Below are positions 1 to 7,887 of a stretch of DNA of 64,000 nucleotides, piece by piece. Positions within the stretch are counted from its first letter, which is position 1, and each line of letters begins with the position of its first letter. The translations under genes and the position numbers were made by a program. Source of the DNA: Rhizobiales bacterium 62-17 (GTDB taxonomy: Bacteria > Pseudomonadota > Alphaproteobacteria > Rhizobiales > Beijerinckiaceae); assembly GCA_001898965.1 (NCBI GenBank), contig MKVW01000009.1, forward strand, positions 718,853 through 782,852, written 5' to 3'. The notes below the pieces were generated by a model. The model was given only the letters and a program-made list of their open reading frames with translations, had not been told where the DNA came from and searched no databases.

Positions 1-1140
1 TTTCTCTTTGCCCAGCTCTATGATCGCGTCGATGGCCGTCTGCTCGATCTCGGCACCAAGGGCAGCGGCCAGACGCCATGGTCGCGCACCGCCGATGGCC
101 GCCTGACGCTCAAGGGTGGCGTGCGCGAAGTCCTGGCCACCGAGATGCTGGAAGCGCTTGGTGTCAACACGTCGAAATCCTTCAGCCTGATTGAAACGGG
201 CGAGGATCTGGTGCGCGGCGACGAGCCATCGCCGACCCGCTCCTCGGTTCTGGTGCGGCTTAATCATTCGCATATTCGCATCGGCACGTTTCAGCGTCTG
301 CGCTATTTGCAGGAAGACGCCAATATCGGCCGCCTTCTCGATTATGCCGTCACCACCTATATGCCGTCACTTTGGCGCGACGATGTCGAGGCGCGGACCA
401 TAGCCTTTCTTGAAGAGGTGTGCCGCCGCGTCGGCGTGATGGGCGCGCAATGGATGCTGGCGGGCTTCGTCCATGGTGTTCTCAACACCGACAACATCAA
501 CATCACCGGCGAGAGTTTCGACTACGGTCCGTGGCGTTTCCTGCCGGTGCTCGATCCGCGTTTCACGGCCGCCTATTTCGATGAGACCGGCCTCTATGCC
601 TATGGCGCGCAGCCCGATGCACTGTTGTGGAATCTGGCGCGGCTCGCCGAATGCCTGTTGCCGCTTGCTTCGCAGGAGGCCTTGGAAAAGGCGCTCGAAG
701 CGTTCCGTCCGGCCTTTCACGAGACTTTTCTTGGCGCCCTGTTGCGACGCCTTGGCATCGTCAGCCAGGGCGATGAAAAGGACACGGCGCTGGCGCGGGT
801 GATTTGGCCCTTCCTGCAGAAGACACGCATGCCGTTCGAACGCTTCTTTTTCGATTGGTATGGTGGGCCTGCCGCCGCCGTGCGCGCCGAAGCCGGCCCC
901 ATGGCGTCTTTCTATGCGCAGGAAGATTTCGCAGCCGTCCGCGCCGATCTGATGAAGCGCCAGACGGCTGCGGGCGCCAAGATCGACCATGCTTACTTCG
1001 CCCGGCCAGCGCCGTGCACCATGCTGATTGAAGAGGTCGAGGCGATCTGGGCACCGATCGCCACAGCCGATGATTGGTCCCTGTTTCATGCCAAACTGGC
1101 GGCCATCGATGAAATGGCTGAGGCCTATGGCGTGCGTTGA
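1..1140 (+). CDS. selO: Protein adenylyltransferase SelO (YdiU/UPF0061), 3' part
   Basis: The frame is open from base 1, so the gene starts outside the window; about 379 C-terminal residues are present. SelO is a pseudokinase-fold enzyme that transfers AMP from ATP to Ser, Thr or Tyr of target proteins and is linked to redox homeostasis. Visible family motifs are LDLGTKGSGQTPWSR near the left edge, LKGGVREVLATEMLEALG just after it, and HGVLNTDNINITGESFDYG around 475-530, which carries the Asn/Asp metal-binding and catalytic positions. The gene ends at TGA 1140 with no frameshift. No partner is visible because the upstream context is missing. The family assignment is secure from these motifs; the target proteins are unknown. 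Confidence 0.93.
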   Translation, partial: FLFAQLYDRVDGRLLDLGTKGSGQTPWSRTADGRLTLKGGVREVLATEMLEALGVNTSKSFSLIETGEDLVRGDEPSPTRSSVLVRLNHSHIRIGTFQRLRYLQEDANIGRLLDYAVTTYMPSLWRDDVEARTIAFLEEVCRRVGVMGAQWMLAGFVHGVLNTDNINITGESFDYGPWRFLPVLDPRFTAAYFDETGLYAYGAQPDALLWNLARLAECLLPLASQEALEKALEAFRPAFHETFLGALLRRLGIVSQGDEKDTALARVIWPFLQKTRMPFERFFFDWYGGPAAAVRAEAGPMASFYAQEDFAAVRADLMKRQTAAGAKIDHAYFARPAPCTMLIEEVEAIWAPIATADDWSLFHAKLAAIDEMAEAYGVR

Positions 1141-1368
1141 TTGACCAAGATCAAATTTCGAGGCCGTGAAGAGCCCCGTTTTGACGATACAGATTTGAAA
1201 GACTCAAGACTGCGCGCCGATCCTTGCGCCGGACGTTCTACACGCCTACCTTCGTCTCGATCATGAAGTGAGCGGCTGTGCGCTCAATCGATCATGCTGT
1301 GACTTGACCGTGCTGGCCCGCGGCAAGCTCAAGCCCGGCGATCCGCCGGCTCTCGCAAAGGAATTCTC

Positions 1369-2196
1369 ATGTCCGATACTGCTGTTGCACCTTCCGCCGC
1401 GTCGCATCGCATCGAGCGCGTGCGTCACGAAACCAAACGCCGCCTGCTGACCGTCGATCGCGTCAGCCATGTCACGCCGAACATGATCCGCGTCACCTTC
1501 AAGGGTGAAGATCTCGAAGGCTTTCTGAGCGCTGCTTACGACGATCACATCAAGCTGTTCTTTCCGCGCCCCGGTGAAACGCAGCCTGTGGTGACGGCAC
1601 CCGGTTCTTCCGAGACCGAGGATGGCGAGAAGCCGATCATGCGCGATTACACGCCGCGCCGTTACGATCCGGTCGCTGGCGAACTCGACGTCGAATTCGC
1701 CATTCATGAAGCAGGACCCGCGACGGCCTGGGCGATGCAAGCCAAGCCCGGTCAATTGCTCGGCATCGGTGGCCCGCGTGGCTCCTTCGTCGTCGCCGAT
1801 GATTTCGATTGGAATCTCTTCGTCGGCGATGAGACGGCACTGCCGGCTATCGCGCGCCGTCTCGCGGAATTGCGCTCCGGCGCGCGCGCCATCGTCGTCG
1901 TTGAAGTGACCGACGCGGACGAAGAACAGAAGTTCGACAGCAAGGCCAAAGTCGAGACCATCTGGCTGCATCGCGGCAAGGGCGAACCGGGTAAGACCAC
2001 TCTGCTCGACGAGGCGGTGGCGAAGCTGAAACTGCCGGCGGGCGAAGGCTATGCCTGGGTGGCGTGTGAATCCCTCACCGCCAAGCGTCTGCGCCGCATC
2101 CTCGTCGAGGATCACGCTCATCCCAAGCAATGGGTGAAAGCCGCCGGCTATTGGAAGATCGGCGCCGTCAGCGTGCACGAAACCCACAACGACTGA
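1369..2196 (+). CDS. Siderophore-interacting flavoprotein (ferric-siderophore reductase family)
   Basis: A 275-residue SIP-type protein. The N-terminal half is an FAD-binding beta-barrel with the signature RDYTPRRYD near residue 88, and the C-terminal half is a NAD(P)H-binding SIP domain. LGIGGPRGSFVV near residue 130 is the typical link between the two. The family reduces ferric siderophores in the cytoplasm to release iron. ATG 1369 follows an AAAGGA ribosome-binding site. The gene stands alone on its strand: selO ends 228 bases upstream and a convergent TetR gene ends 18 bases downstream. No Fur box or siderophore receptor was recognised nearby, so the iron role rests on family membership. 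Confidence 0.85.
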   Translation: MSDTAVAPSAASHRIERVRHETKRRLLTVDRVSHVTPNMIRVTFKGEDLEGFLSAAYDDHIKLFFPRPGETQPVVTAPGSSETEDGEKPIMRDYTPRRYDPVAGELDVEFAIHEAGPATAWAMQAKPGQLLGIGGPRGSFVVADDFDWNLFVGDETALPAIARRLAELRSGARAIVVVEVTDADEEQKFDSKAKVETIWLHRGKGEPGKTTLLDEAVAKLKLPAGEGYAWVACESLTAKRLRRILVEDHAHPKQWVKAAGYWKIGAVSVHETHND

Positions 2197-2214
2197 AGTA
2201 GATCGGTTGGCGCT

Positions 2215-2796
2215 TTACGCGTAAGGCGCGACAGCCATCGCCAGGGCGTGTTGACGCGCGCTGGCGAGGATATCATCCGACGTCTCCGGGCTCGGCGTCG
2301 CCCGCGCCAGTTGCAGCATGCCAGACATCAAACCGAGCAGAGCGGTGGCGCGCTGGCGCCGCTGCTCCTCGCTGCCCTCGGGCAGATGCGCGGCGATCAG
2401 CTCGACATGGCGGTTGAATTTCGCCGTGAACATTTCGCGCGTTTCCGGTTCGTGGCGGGCGATCTCCACCGCGAAACAGGCGAAGGGGCAGCCGTTCTCC
2501 GGTTCGTCGCGATGGCGCACGCTCAGATAGCGTTCGATCACCGGTTCGATGCCCTTGCCGCTGGCGGCCGAGCGTTCGAGGCTGGCATGGCGTGTCTCGA
2601 GGACGGTATCGAGCACCTCGCGCACCAGATGTTCCTTGGACGGGAAGTGGCTGTAGAAGCCGCCATGGGTGAGACCGGCATCGGCCATCAGGCCCGCGAC
2701 GCCAACAGCGTCCACCCCGTCCTTGCGAAACCGTTTCGCCGCGACGTCGAGGATCCGTTTGCGGGTCTCGTCCTTGTGGCCCTTACCGTAACGCAT
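2215..2796 (-). CDS. TetR/AcrR family transcriptional repressor
   Basis: 193 residues, normal TetR length. The N-terminal helix-turn-helix spans about residues 10-56 (ETRKRILDVAAKRF, then GGFYSHFPSKEHL, a TetR recognition-helix pattern). The C-terminal ligand domain contains CPFACFAVEIAR. The gene is divergent from an MFS transporter at 2919, and a perfect 11-base inverted repeat lies between them. That is the usual arrangement of a TetR repressor controlling itself and an efflux pump. The ligand is unknown. Family certain, regulatory target inferred. Confidence 0.88.
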   Translation of the reverse strand: MRYGKGHKDETRKRILDVAAKRFRKDGVDAVGVAGLMADAGLTHGGFYSHFPSKEHLVREVLDTVLETRHASLERSAASGKGIEPVIERYLSVRHRDEPENGCPFACFAVEIARHEPETREMFTAKFNRHVELIAAHLPEGSEEQRRQRATALLGLMSGMLQLARATPSPETSDDILASARQHALAMAVAPYA

Positions 2797-2820
2797 GGCA
2801 GCAATAACCTCTGAACCGCT

Positions 2821-2867
2821 CCTTTACATGATAATCAGCATATAATATGATGCTCGTCATGTAAAGG
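2821..2867. promoter_or_regulatory. Candidate TetR operator between divergent genes
   Basis: CCTTTACATGA at 2821-2831 is matched perfectly by its reverse complement TCATGTAAAGG at 2857-2867. The 25-base AT-rich spacer contains a further imperfect pair, AGCAT at 2837 and ATGCT at 2850. The repeat lies between the starts of the TetR gene (2796) and the MFS gene (2919), so binding could block both promoters. Confidence 0.6.
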
Positions 2868-2918
2868 AAATACGGCCGGATTCGAGGGGTTCCGGGCGTC
2901 TCTTTTTTAGGGCTCCTC

Positions 2919-4208
2919 ATGCTGTCCACTCGTCTGGCCGCGTCGCTCACCGGCCGCGGCATCTACTATGGTTGGGTCGTCGCTGCGGTCACCTTCCTCA
3001 CCATGCTGGTCACCGCCGCCGCCGTTGGGGCGCCCGGCGTCCTCATCGTCCCTCTGGAAAAAGAATTCGGCTGGCAGACCGCCGAGATTTCCTCGGCTTT
3101 GGCTATTCGCCTGCTGCTGTTTGGCCTGATGGGGCCGTTCGCCGCCGCCTTCATGAACCGCTTTGGCTTGCGTCGGGTCATCCTCGTCGCCTTGTCGCTC
3201 ATCGGCGGGGGCATGCTGGCCTCGCTCGCCATGACGAAGGTGTGGCAGCTCATCCTGCTGTGGGGCGTTGTGGTTGGTTTCGGCACCGGCCTGGTCGCCC
3301 TGGTCTTGGGCGCCACCGTGGCGACGCGTTGGTTCACCGAGCGCCGTGGTCTTGTCATCGGTCTGTTGACGGCCAGTTCCGCCACCGGCCAGCTCGTCTT
3401 CCTGCCGCTGATGGCGCAGGTCACCGAGCATCTGGGCTGGCGTTCGGCCTTGCTTCTGGTCTGCGGCCTACAAGCCGTCGCCGCGATCGCCGTGATCCTG
3501 TTCATGCGCGATCGCCCGTCGGACCTGAGTCTCGCGCCCTATGGCGAGGGAGCGGTCGTGCCGCCGCCGGCGAATGCCGCATCGTTGTGGTCGCTGGTGT
3601 CGGCGCCGATCGAGGCGCTGCGCGAGGCTTCGCGCAGCAGCATGTTCTGGGTCTTGTTTGGCACGTTCTTCATCTGCGGTGCTTCGACCAATGGTTTGAT
3701 CCAGACGCATTTCATCTCGCTGTGTGGCGACTATGGCCTCGCGGCGGTCAGCGCCGCCGGCGTGTTGGCGATGATGGGCGCCTTCGATTTCGTCGGCACC
3801 GTCGGTTCGGGCTGGCTGTCGGATCGTTACGACAACCGCTGGCTGTTGTTCTGGTACTACGGCTTGCGCGGCCTCTCGCTGCTCTATCTGCCGTTCACCG
3901 ATTTCTCGTTCTATGGCCTGTCGCTATTCGCCATGTTCTATGGGCTCGATTGGATCGCCACAGTGCCGCCGACGGTGAAGCTGGCGGCCCAGCATTTCGG
4001 TCGCGAAAAGGCCAATCTCGTGTTCGGTTGGGTTTTCGCGGGCCATCAATTGGGTGCTGCCACAGCGGCTTTCGGAGCGGGTCTCTCGCGCACCGTGCTC
4101 GATAGCTATCTGCCGGCCTTCTTTGCGGCGGGCGCGCTCTGTCTGATTGCTGCGGCGCTGGTGCTGTTGCCGCGCGATCGCGCCGCGCAGCCGGCTCCGG
4201 CGCAATAG
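2919..4208 (+). CDS. MFS transporter
   Basis: 429 residues with about 12 hydrophobic segments, and a central loop near residues 190-215 separating two six-helix halves. The first half begins GRGIYYGWVVAAVTFLTM, which resembles oxalate/formate-antiporter-like (monocarboxylate-type) MFS proteins. It acts in the inner membrane. It is divergent from the TetR repressor and probably under its control, so efflux or import of a compound sensed by that repressor is likely. Its stop codon is one base from that of the convergent ecfG gene. The substrate cannot be read from the sequence. Confidence 0.85.
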   Translation: MLSTRLAASLTGRGIYYGWVVAAVTFLTMLVTAAAVGAPGVLIVPLEKEFGWQTAEISSALAIRLLLFGLMGPFAAAFMNRFGLRRVILVALSLIGGGMLASLAMTKVWQLILLWGVVVGFGTGLVALVLGATVATRWFTERRGLVIGLLTASSATGQLVFLPLMAQVTEHLGWRSALLLVCGLQAVAAIAVILFMRDRPSDLSLAPYGEGAVVPPPANAASLWSLVSAPIEALREASRSSMFWVLFGTFFICGASTNGLIQTHFISLCGDYGLAAVSAAGVLAMMGAFDFVGTVGSGWLSDRYDNRWLLFWYYGLRGLSLLYLPFTDFSFYGLSLFAMFYGLDWIATVPPTVKLAAQHFGREKANLVFGWVFAGHQLGAATAAFGAGLSRTVLDSYLPAFFAAGALCLIAAALVLLPRDRAAQPAPAQ

Positions 4209-4209
4209 A

Positions 4210-4785
4210 TCACTCGTCGGATGTCTTGGGCTTCGCAGGCGTCTCTGTCTTCTCGGGCAATGGATTGGCGGGACTGGCATTCAACAGTTCCGTCAATTTA
4301 TTGCGTCCGCGATTGACGCGGCTCTTCATCGTGCCGACCGCGCAAGCACAGACCTTGGCCGCCTCTTCGTAGGAGAGGCCCGAGGCGCCGACGAGAATGA
4401 TCGCCTCGCGCTGATCGGCAGGCAGTTTCTGCATGGCGGAGCGGAAGTCGAGGAAGTTCATGTGATCGTCTTGCGCTGCCGGCTCGATGAGCTGCGCGGC
4501 GAAAGCGCCGTCGCTGTCGGCGACCTCGCGCCGGCGTTTGCGATATTCGGAATAATAGACGTTGCGCAGAATGGTGAAGAGCCACGCCGATAGATTCGTG
4601 CCGGCCTGAAACGAGCCGAGATTGGCCCAAGCCTTCACCAAGGTTTCCTGCACCAGGTCGTCGGCGCGATCCGCATTGCCGGACAACGACACCGCGAAAG
4701 CCCGCAAGCTCGGGATGGCCGCAATCATGTCGGCTTTCAACGACGGGGTCGCCGCTTCCTGGATTTGCTGAGGGCTACTTGTCAC
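4210..4785 (-). CDS. ecfG: ECF sigma factor EcfG (general stress response)
   Basis: 191 residues, beginning at GTG 4785 and overlapping the nepR stop by 11 bases. Region sigma-2 contains DLVQETLVKAWANLGSF and RNVYYSEYRKRRRE; sigma-4 contains LPADQREAIILVGASGLSYE with the recognition-helix segment GTMKSRVNRGR. EcfG directs RNA polymerase to GGAAC-N16/17-CGTT promoters in the alphaproteobacterial general stress response. It is held by NepR, encoded just upstream, and released when phosphorylated PhyR captures NepR. Context with nepR and divergent phyR makes the assignment secure. Exact matches to its target promoter precede nepR, phyR and three other transcripts in this window. Confidence 0.95.
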   Translation of the reverse strand: MTSSPQQIQEAATPSLKADMIAAIPSLRAFAVSLSGNADRADDLVQETLVKAWANLGSFQAGTNLSAWLFTILRNVYYSEYRKRRREVADSDGAFAAQLIEPAAQDDHMNFLDFRSAMQKLPADQREAIILVGASGLSYEEAAKVCACAVGTMKSRVNRGRNKLTELLNASPANPLPEKTETPAKPKTSDE

Positions 4786-5008
4786 GCTTGTCGTCTTCCA
4801 GTTTCTGCAACAGATCGAGGAATCGATCCGGGATGGGCTGGTTCAGAACATCGTTGTAGATGGACTTCAGTTGCCGGCCGATTTGCGCATGGGCTTCCCG
4901 GTTGGCCGGGGATGTACGCCGGCGGGGCGAGCGGCCTGCCTCCGGTTGATTTTCCATGAGCTTGTTATCCACTTTGTCCCGCTGGTCTGTTTTGTCGGGT
5001 TCGCTCAT
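4775..5008 (-). CDS. nepR: Anti-sigma factor NepR
   Basis: 77 residues, a normal NepR length. The conserved core lies in the C-terminal half: IGRQLKSIYNDVLNQPIPD followed by RFLDLLQKLE. These two helices bind either EcfG or the sigma-like domain of PhyR. The charged, proline-rich N-terminal 35 residues look disordered, as in the family. It is translated first, with ecfG coupled behind it by an 11-base overlap. An EcfG-type promoter lies 82 bases upstream, so sigma factor and inhibitor are probably autoregulated together. Confidence 0.94.
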   Translation of the reverse strand: MSEPDKTDQRDKVDNKLMENQPEAGRSPRRRTSPANREAHAQIGRQLKSIYNDVLNQPIPDRFLDLLQKLEDDKRDK

Positions 5009-5089
5009 CTAACTTCACCCCAATAGAAGCGGCGCCCTCAACCTGTTGAATCTCGCATATTCAGCATCATTTGCTGGTCTGTGAGAGCC

Positions 5090-5114
5090 AACGCGAGAAG
5101 CGTTTGCAGGTTCC
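5090..5114 (-). promoter_or_regulatory. EcfG-dependent promoter of nepR-ecfG
   Basis: On the minus strand GGAAC (5114-5110) and CGTT (5093-5090) are separated by exactly 16 bases, a perfect match to the EcfG consensus. The predicted transcript starts near 5083 and leads into nepR at 5008. Its -35 element is only 7 bases from the -35 element of the divergent phyR promoter. Confidence 0.85.
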
Positions 5115-5121
5115 CTGTCCA

Positions 5122-5146
5122 GGAACTATTTTTGATGACAGACGTT
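5122..5146 (+). promoter_or_regulatory. EcfG-dependent promoter of phyR
   Basis: GGAAC at 5122-5126 and CGTT at 5143-5146 with a 16-base spacer, an exact EcfG consensus. It lies about 70 bases before the phyR start and points toward it. It implies positive feedback of the sigma factor on its own activator. Confidence 0.85.
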
Positions 5147-5216
5147 TACGTCGCAACGCCTAAGTGTGCTTACAGCAAGCCTAAAGGCGATAAAACGACA
5201 ACTTGAAGGGCAACCC

Positions 5217-6029
5217 ATGGCCATTTCCGAGACGATTTCCCAGCATGTGCCCTTTTTGCGCCGGTTTGGCCGTGCGCTGACCGGTACGCAGGCTGATGGC
5301 GACGCCTATGTCATGGCAACGCTTGAAGCGATCGTCGCGGATCCCGCTGATATCAAATCCGCCGCCGATGTCCGGATCGCCCTTTATCGCCGGTTCCTCC
5401 AATGCTGGTCTGATAATCCGATGCGCGCCATTCCGGAAGCCTCCGCCTATGGCGACGAGGCCGGCGCGCAGCGCCATCTTGGCGCGATGTCATTGCGTCC
5501 ACGCATTGCTTTCCTCCTCGGTACGCTGGAAGGGTTCGATCAAGATCAAATCGCGCAAGTGATGGATTGTTCCGTGGCAACGGTCGATCGCTTGTTGGCC
5601 GATGCCGGACAGGAGATCAGCGAACAGATCGCCACCAGCATTCTCATCATCGAGGACGAGCCCTTCATCGCCTTCGATTTGCAAGCCTTGGTGGAAGATC
5701 TCGGCCACAATGTTGTCAATGTCGCGCGCACCCACAAGGAAGCCGTGTCGGCAGCGAAAATGCACAAGCCGGGATTGATCCTTGCCGATATCCATCTGGC
5801 CGACGGCAGTTCGGGTCTCGACGCCGTCAATGAAATCCTTGCCTCGTTCGAGGCACCGGTGATCTTCATCACCGCCTATCCGGAACGTTTCCTCACCGGC
5901 CAGGCGCCCGAGCCGGCCTTCCTGATCGCCAAGCCTTATGTGCCTGGAACGGTCAAGGCGGTGGTCAGCCAGGCGCTGTTCTTCGACCGCAAGTCGCAGC
6001 GGCGCGATCAGGCGGTGGCGTCCCGCTGA
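5217..6029 (+). CDS. phyR: Response regulator PhyR, anti-anti-sigma factor
   Basis: 270 residues from ATG 5217, which follows GAAGGG; an in-frame upstream codon at 5166 lacks this support. Residues 1 to about 135 form the sigma-like domain that mimics EcfG and binds NepR. Residues from about 142 form a receiver domain: ILIIEDEPFIAFDLQ, phospho-acceptor Asp near residue 191 in LILADIHLADG, and FITAYPERFLTG, the FATGUY-type switch typical of PhyR receivers. Phosphorylation by HWE or HisKA_2 kinases opens the protein to sequester NepR. It is divergent from nepR-ecfG, with an EcfG promoter in front. A strong hairpin terminator follows. Confidence 0.95.
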   Translation: MAISETISQHVPFLRRFGRALTGTQADGDAYVMATLEAIVADPADIKSAADVRIALYRRFLQCWSDNPMRAIPEASAYGDEAGAQRHLGAMSLRPRIAFLLGTLEGFDQDQIAQVMDCSVATVDRLLADAGQEISEQIATSILIIEDEPFIAFDLQALVEDLGHNVVNVARTHKEAVSAAKMHKPGLILADIHLADGSSGLDAVNEILASFEAPVIFITAYPERFLTGQAPEPAFLIAKPYVPGTVKAVVSQALFFDRKSQRRDQAVASR

Positions 6030-6035
6030 AACGAA

Positions 6036-6067
6036 GGTGACGATCCCACTGGGACCGTCACTTCTTT
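6036..6067. terminator. Terminator hairpin between phyR and the convergent holin-like gene
   Basis: GTGACG and CGTCAC enclose an inner CCC/GGG pair around a 3-base loop, followed on the plus strand by CTTCTTTTTC. It probably ends phyR transcription and overlaps the last codons of the convergent gene ending at 6058. Confidence 0.7.
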
Positions 6068-6546
6068 TTCGTGAGCACCTGCTTGATCATCTGCCCGCCG
6101 ATATAGCCGGCCACCAGACTAGTAGCGACCAGTTGCAAGGGGCTGGCATTCTTGATCGCCTCGGTCGTGGCCAGGAGCGCCAGTCGCTCATTGTCGCGCC
6201 CGTTCTCCTGCAGCGCTTGCAGCAGGCTGTCGATGGCCGGCGGAGTGGGCGCGGGCTCCTTCGGCGGCATGGCCGCGTCAGGCGCCGCTGATGGTGCCGC
6301 CGCATTCTGACCCGTACTAGCCGCGACCGCTGCAATCACCGCGACGACGATGAAGAAAGCGCCGATGCCGAGAGCGCTCTCCATCGCGCCGTAGCGCGGT
6401 GCCAGCCAGAGGTAAGCGCCGGCGGTGAGGAAGCCAACGCCGACGAGACCGAGCAGCACGGCGCTGAACAGAACGATCATGAAGATCGCCAGTTTGCGGC
6501 CGTGCCCCGAAGCTTCCGTGAGAAGCGTTGCGAACAGCTTCTGCAT
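6058..6546 (-). CDS. Phage-holin-like family membrane protein
   Basis: 162 residues. Two hydrophobic segments at about residues 19-48 and 58-80 are followed by an Ala/Pro-rich linker and a C-terminal amphipathic region containing VAGYIGGQMIKQVL. Proteins of this kind are annotated as phage holin family (superfamily III-like) but are common chromosomal genes in alphaproteobacteria, and no phage genes are near. It lies 4 bases after a DUF883-like gene and is probably cotranscribed with it and the DUF3309 gene from the EcfG promoter at 7145-7169. That suggests a stress-induced envelope protein. The molecular role is unknown. Confidence 0.6.
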   Translation of the reverse strand: MQKLFATLLTEASGHGRKLAIFMIVLFSAVLLGLVGVGFLTAGAYLWLAPRYGAMESALGIGAFFIVVAVIAAVAASTGQNAAAPSAAPDAAMPPKEPAPTPPAIDSLLQALQENGRDNERLALLATTEAIKNASPLQLVATSLVAGYIGGQMIKQVLTKKK

Positions 6547-6550
6547 CGGT

Positions 6551-6868
6551 CTAGCGCGAGCGGTTCAGCAGGCCGAGCGCCAGTCCAACGCCGAGCGCGA
6601 TCAGAACGGCGGAATAGGGATTACGCTCGATGCTGGACTCGATGTCCGCACCAATGCCCTTCACGCGTTCCTGCGCTCTTTCAGCGGAATCGGTCAGGGC
6701 TGCTTTCGCCGTTCCCACCACTTCGCTCACGCGGTCGCTGGCAACGTCGGCTTGTCGCGAGACAAGCTTGGACACCGTCTCCGAAAGCTTGGTGATGTCG
6801 TCGCGCAGCGCAGTGTAGTCCTCGGCCAGTTTGCGTGCGAATTTCTCTGCATCATCGGCTTGCGCCAT
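6551..6868 (-). CDS. DUF883-like (ElaB/YqjD type) membrane-anchored protein
   Basis: 105 residues. A long, charged, Ala-rich helical region with coiled-coil character (residues 5-75) leads into one C-terminal hydrophobic helix near residues 83-101, beginning ERNPYSAVLIALGVGLALG. This is the build of DUF883 proteins such as YqjD and ElaB, which are tail-anchored inner-membrane proteins associated with ribosomes in stressed or stationary E. coli. It is the middle gene of a three-gene minus-strand cluster behind an EcfG promoter, which fits a stress role. Family by architecture and sequence; ribosome binding is known only for relatives. Confidence 0.7.
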   Translation of the reverse strand: MAQADDAEKFARKLAEDYTALRDDITKLSETVSKLVSRQADVASDRVSEVVGTAKAALTDSAERAQERVKGIGADIESSIERNPYSAVLIALGVGLALGLLNRSR

Positions 6869-6893
6869 CGTTTCTCTCCTTTGGTTTGAAGAT

Positions 6894-7052
6894 CTATATT
6901 CGTCCCAGCAACATCAGAATGAGAAGTATGACGAGAATGGTACCCAGCGTTCCCGAAGGAGCATAACCCCAGTTGCGACTATAGGGCCAACTGGGAATAG
7001 CGCCCAGAAGAAGCAAAATAAGGATAACGAGAAGAATGGTGCTCAGGGTCAT
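6894..7052 (-). CDS. DUF3309 small membrane protein
   Basis: 52 residues from ATG 7052. The sequence is two short hydrophobic helices around a conserved turn, PSWPYSRNWGYAPSG, ending LLGRI. This is the DUF3309 pattern, a small alphaproteobacterial membrane protein of unknown function, often found among stress genes. An open frame extends upstream to 7103, but the family starts at MTLSTILL. It is the first gene behind the minus-strand EcfG promoter at 7145-7169 and probably leads the operon with the DUF883-like and holin-like genes. Confidence 0.78.
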   Translation of the reverse strand: MTLSTILLVILILLLLGAIPSWPYSRNWGYAPSGTLGTILVILLILMLLGRI

Positions 7053-7144
7053 GGCGACTACTCCGGGCGCGCGCAGAAAGAGTCTGCACGGCAGCAAGGC
7101 CATTGCGCGTGAAGGGACTGTTTGGAACCGACAGTCGTAGGGCC

Positions 7145-7169
7145 AACGTCCAGTCTAAAAGTTGGTTCC
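7145..7169 (-). promoter_or_regulatory. EcfG-dependent promoter of the DUF3309 operon
   Basis: On the minus strand GGAAC (7169-7165) and CGTT (7148-7145) are spaced by exactly 16 bases. The predicted start of transcription is about 85 bases before the DUF3309 start codon. Confidence 0.8.
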
Positions 7170-7216
7170 AAAACCGGGTTTTGGCTCTGCTTGCTGAAGC
7201 CATCCGCAAAGAAAGC

Positions 7217-7241
7217 GGAACTGGCGCTGTGGCTGTGCGTT
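7217..7241 (+). promoter_or_regulatory. EcfG-dependent promoter of the PRC-barrel gene
   Basis: GGAAC at 7217-7221, 16-base spacer, CGTT at 7238-7241, pointing at the PRC-barrel gene starting at 7310. It is divergent from the neighbouring EcfG promoter at 7145-7169, with 47 bases between them. Confidence 0.8.
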
Positions 7242-7309
7242 CGATTCCATGGAAGCTGGCGGCTTTAAGCGGTCGCTTTCGATTGTTAACGACACAAGGA
7301 GGACAGGCC

Positions 7310-7831
7310 ATGTTGAAACAAGTCACGCTGAAGCACATCAGCGTAGCGGCGTTCCTTGTCGCCGTCAGTGGTGGTTACGGTATCGCACAATCGACGCCGC
7401 CGGCCGCCCCCGCGCAGGCACCTACCGCGCAAGCACCGGCCACGAGCGCCCCTGCCTCGAACTACGTGACGACCCATTCGCCAAGCCAGTCTTTGGCGTC
7501 GGGTATTGTGAACAAGAATGTTTATGATCCCAAGGATGAGAAGATCGGCGAGGTTAACGATCTTCTGCTCGATCGCTCCACCGGTGCCGTCGCGGCTGCC
7601 GTGATCGGCGTGGGCGGCTTTCTGGGCATCGGCGAGAAGAACGTCGCCGTGCCGTTCCAGAACATCAAGGTGACGATGAAGGATGCGAAGGAACGGCTGG
7701 TGCTGAACACGACGAAGGATGAGCTGAAGGCCGCGCCGGAGTTTAAGGTGGTGACCCCCGCACGTCCGGGAAGCTCAGCGCCGACAGCGCCGGGCCTGAA
7801 CCCGCCGCCGGATCGCTCGACGTCTAAATAG
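7310..7831 (+). CDS. Exported PRC-barrel domain protein
   Basis: 173 residues from ATG 7310, chosen because AGGAGG lies at 7297-7302. An N-terminal signal sequence (hydrophobic stretch about residues 10-26, ending GIAQS) is followed by an Ala/Pro linker. A PRC-barrel domain spans about residues 60-140 (GIVNKNVYDPKDEKIGEVND, then GVGGFLGIGEKNVAVPF). PRC-barrel proteins bind partners or participate in RNA or electron-transfer assemblies; exported ones are common stress proteins in Rhizobiales and are not understood. The exact EcfG promoter upstream makes it a likely member of the general stress regulon. A terminator follows at 7860. Confidence 0.82.
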   Translation: MLKQVTLKHISVAAFLVAVSGGYGIAQSTPPAAPAQAPTAQAPATSAPASNYVTTHSPSQSLASGIVNKNVYDPKDEKIGEVNDLLLDRSTGAVAAAVIGVGGFLGIGEKNVAVPFQNIKVTMKDAKERLVLNTTKDELKAAPEFKVVTPARPGSSAPTAPGLNPPPDRSTSK

Positions 7832-7859
7832 AGCGATGAGCTCTCGATCCGTCTGATGC

Positions 7860-7887
7860 AACGGCTGCCGGTCACGGCAGCCGTTTT
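7860..7887 (+). terminator. Rho-independent terminator after the PRC-barrel gene
   Basis: ACGGCTGCCG and CGGCAGCCGT form a 10-base-pair stem around GTCA, followed directly by TTTT. It lies about 30 bases after the PRC-barrel stop codon. Confidence 0.88.

Noticed and set aside
6058-6546. Prophage remnant suggested by the holin-like protein
   Set aside because: No endolysin, capsid, integrase or attachment site is present, and the gene belongs to a stress operon.
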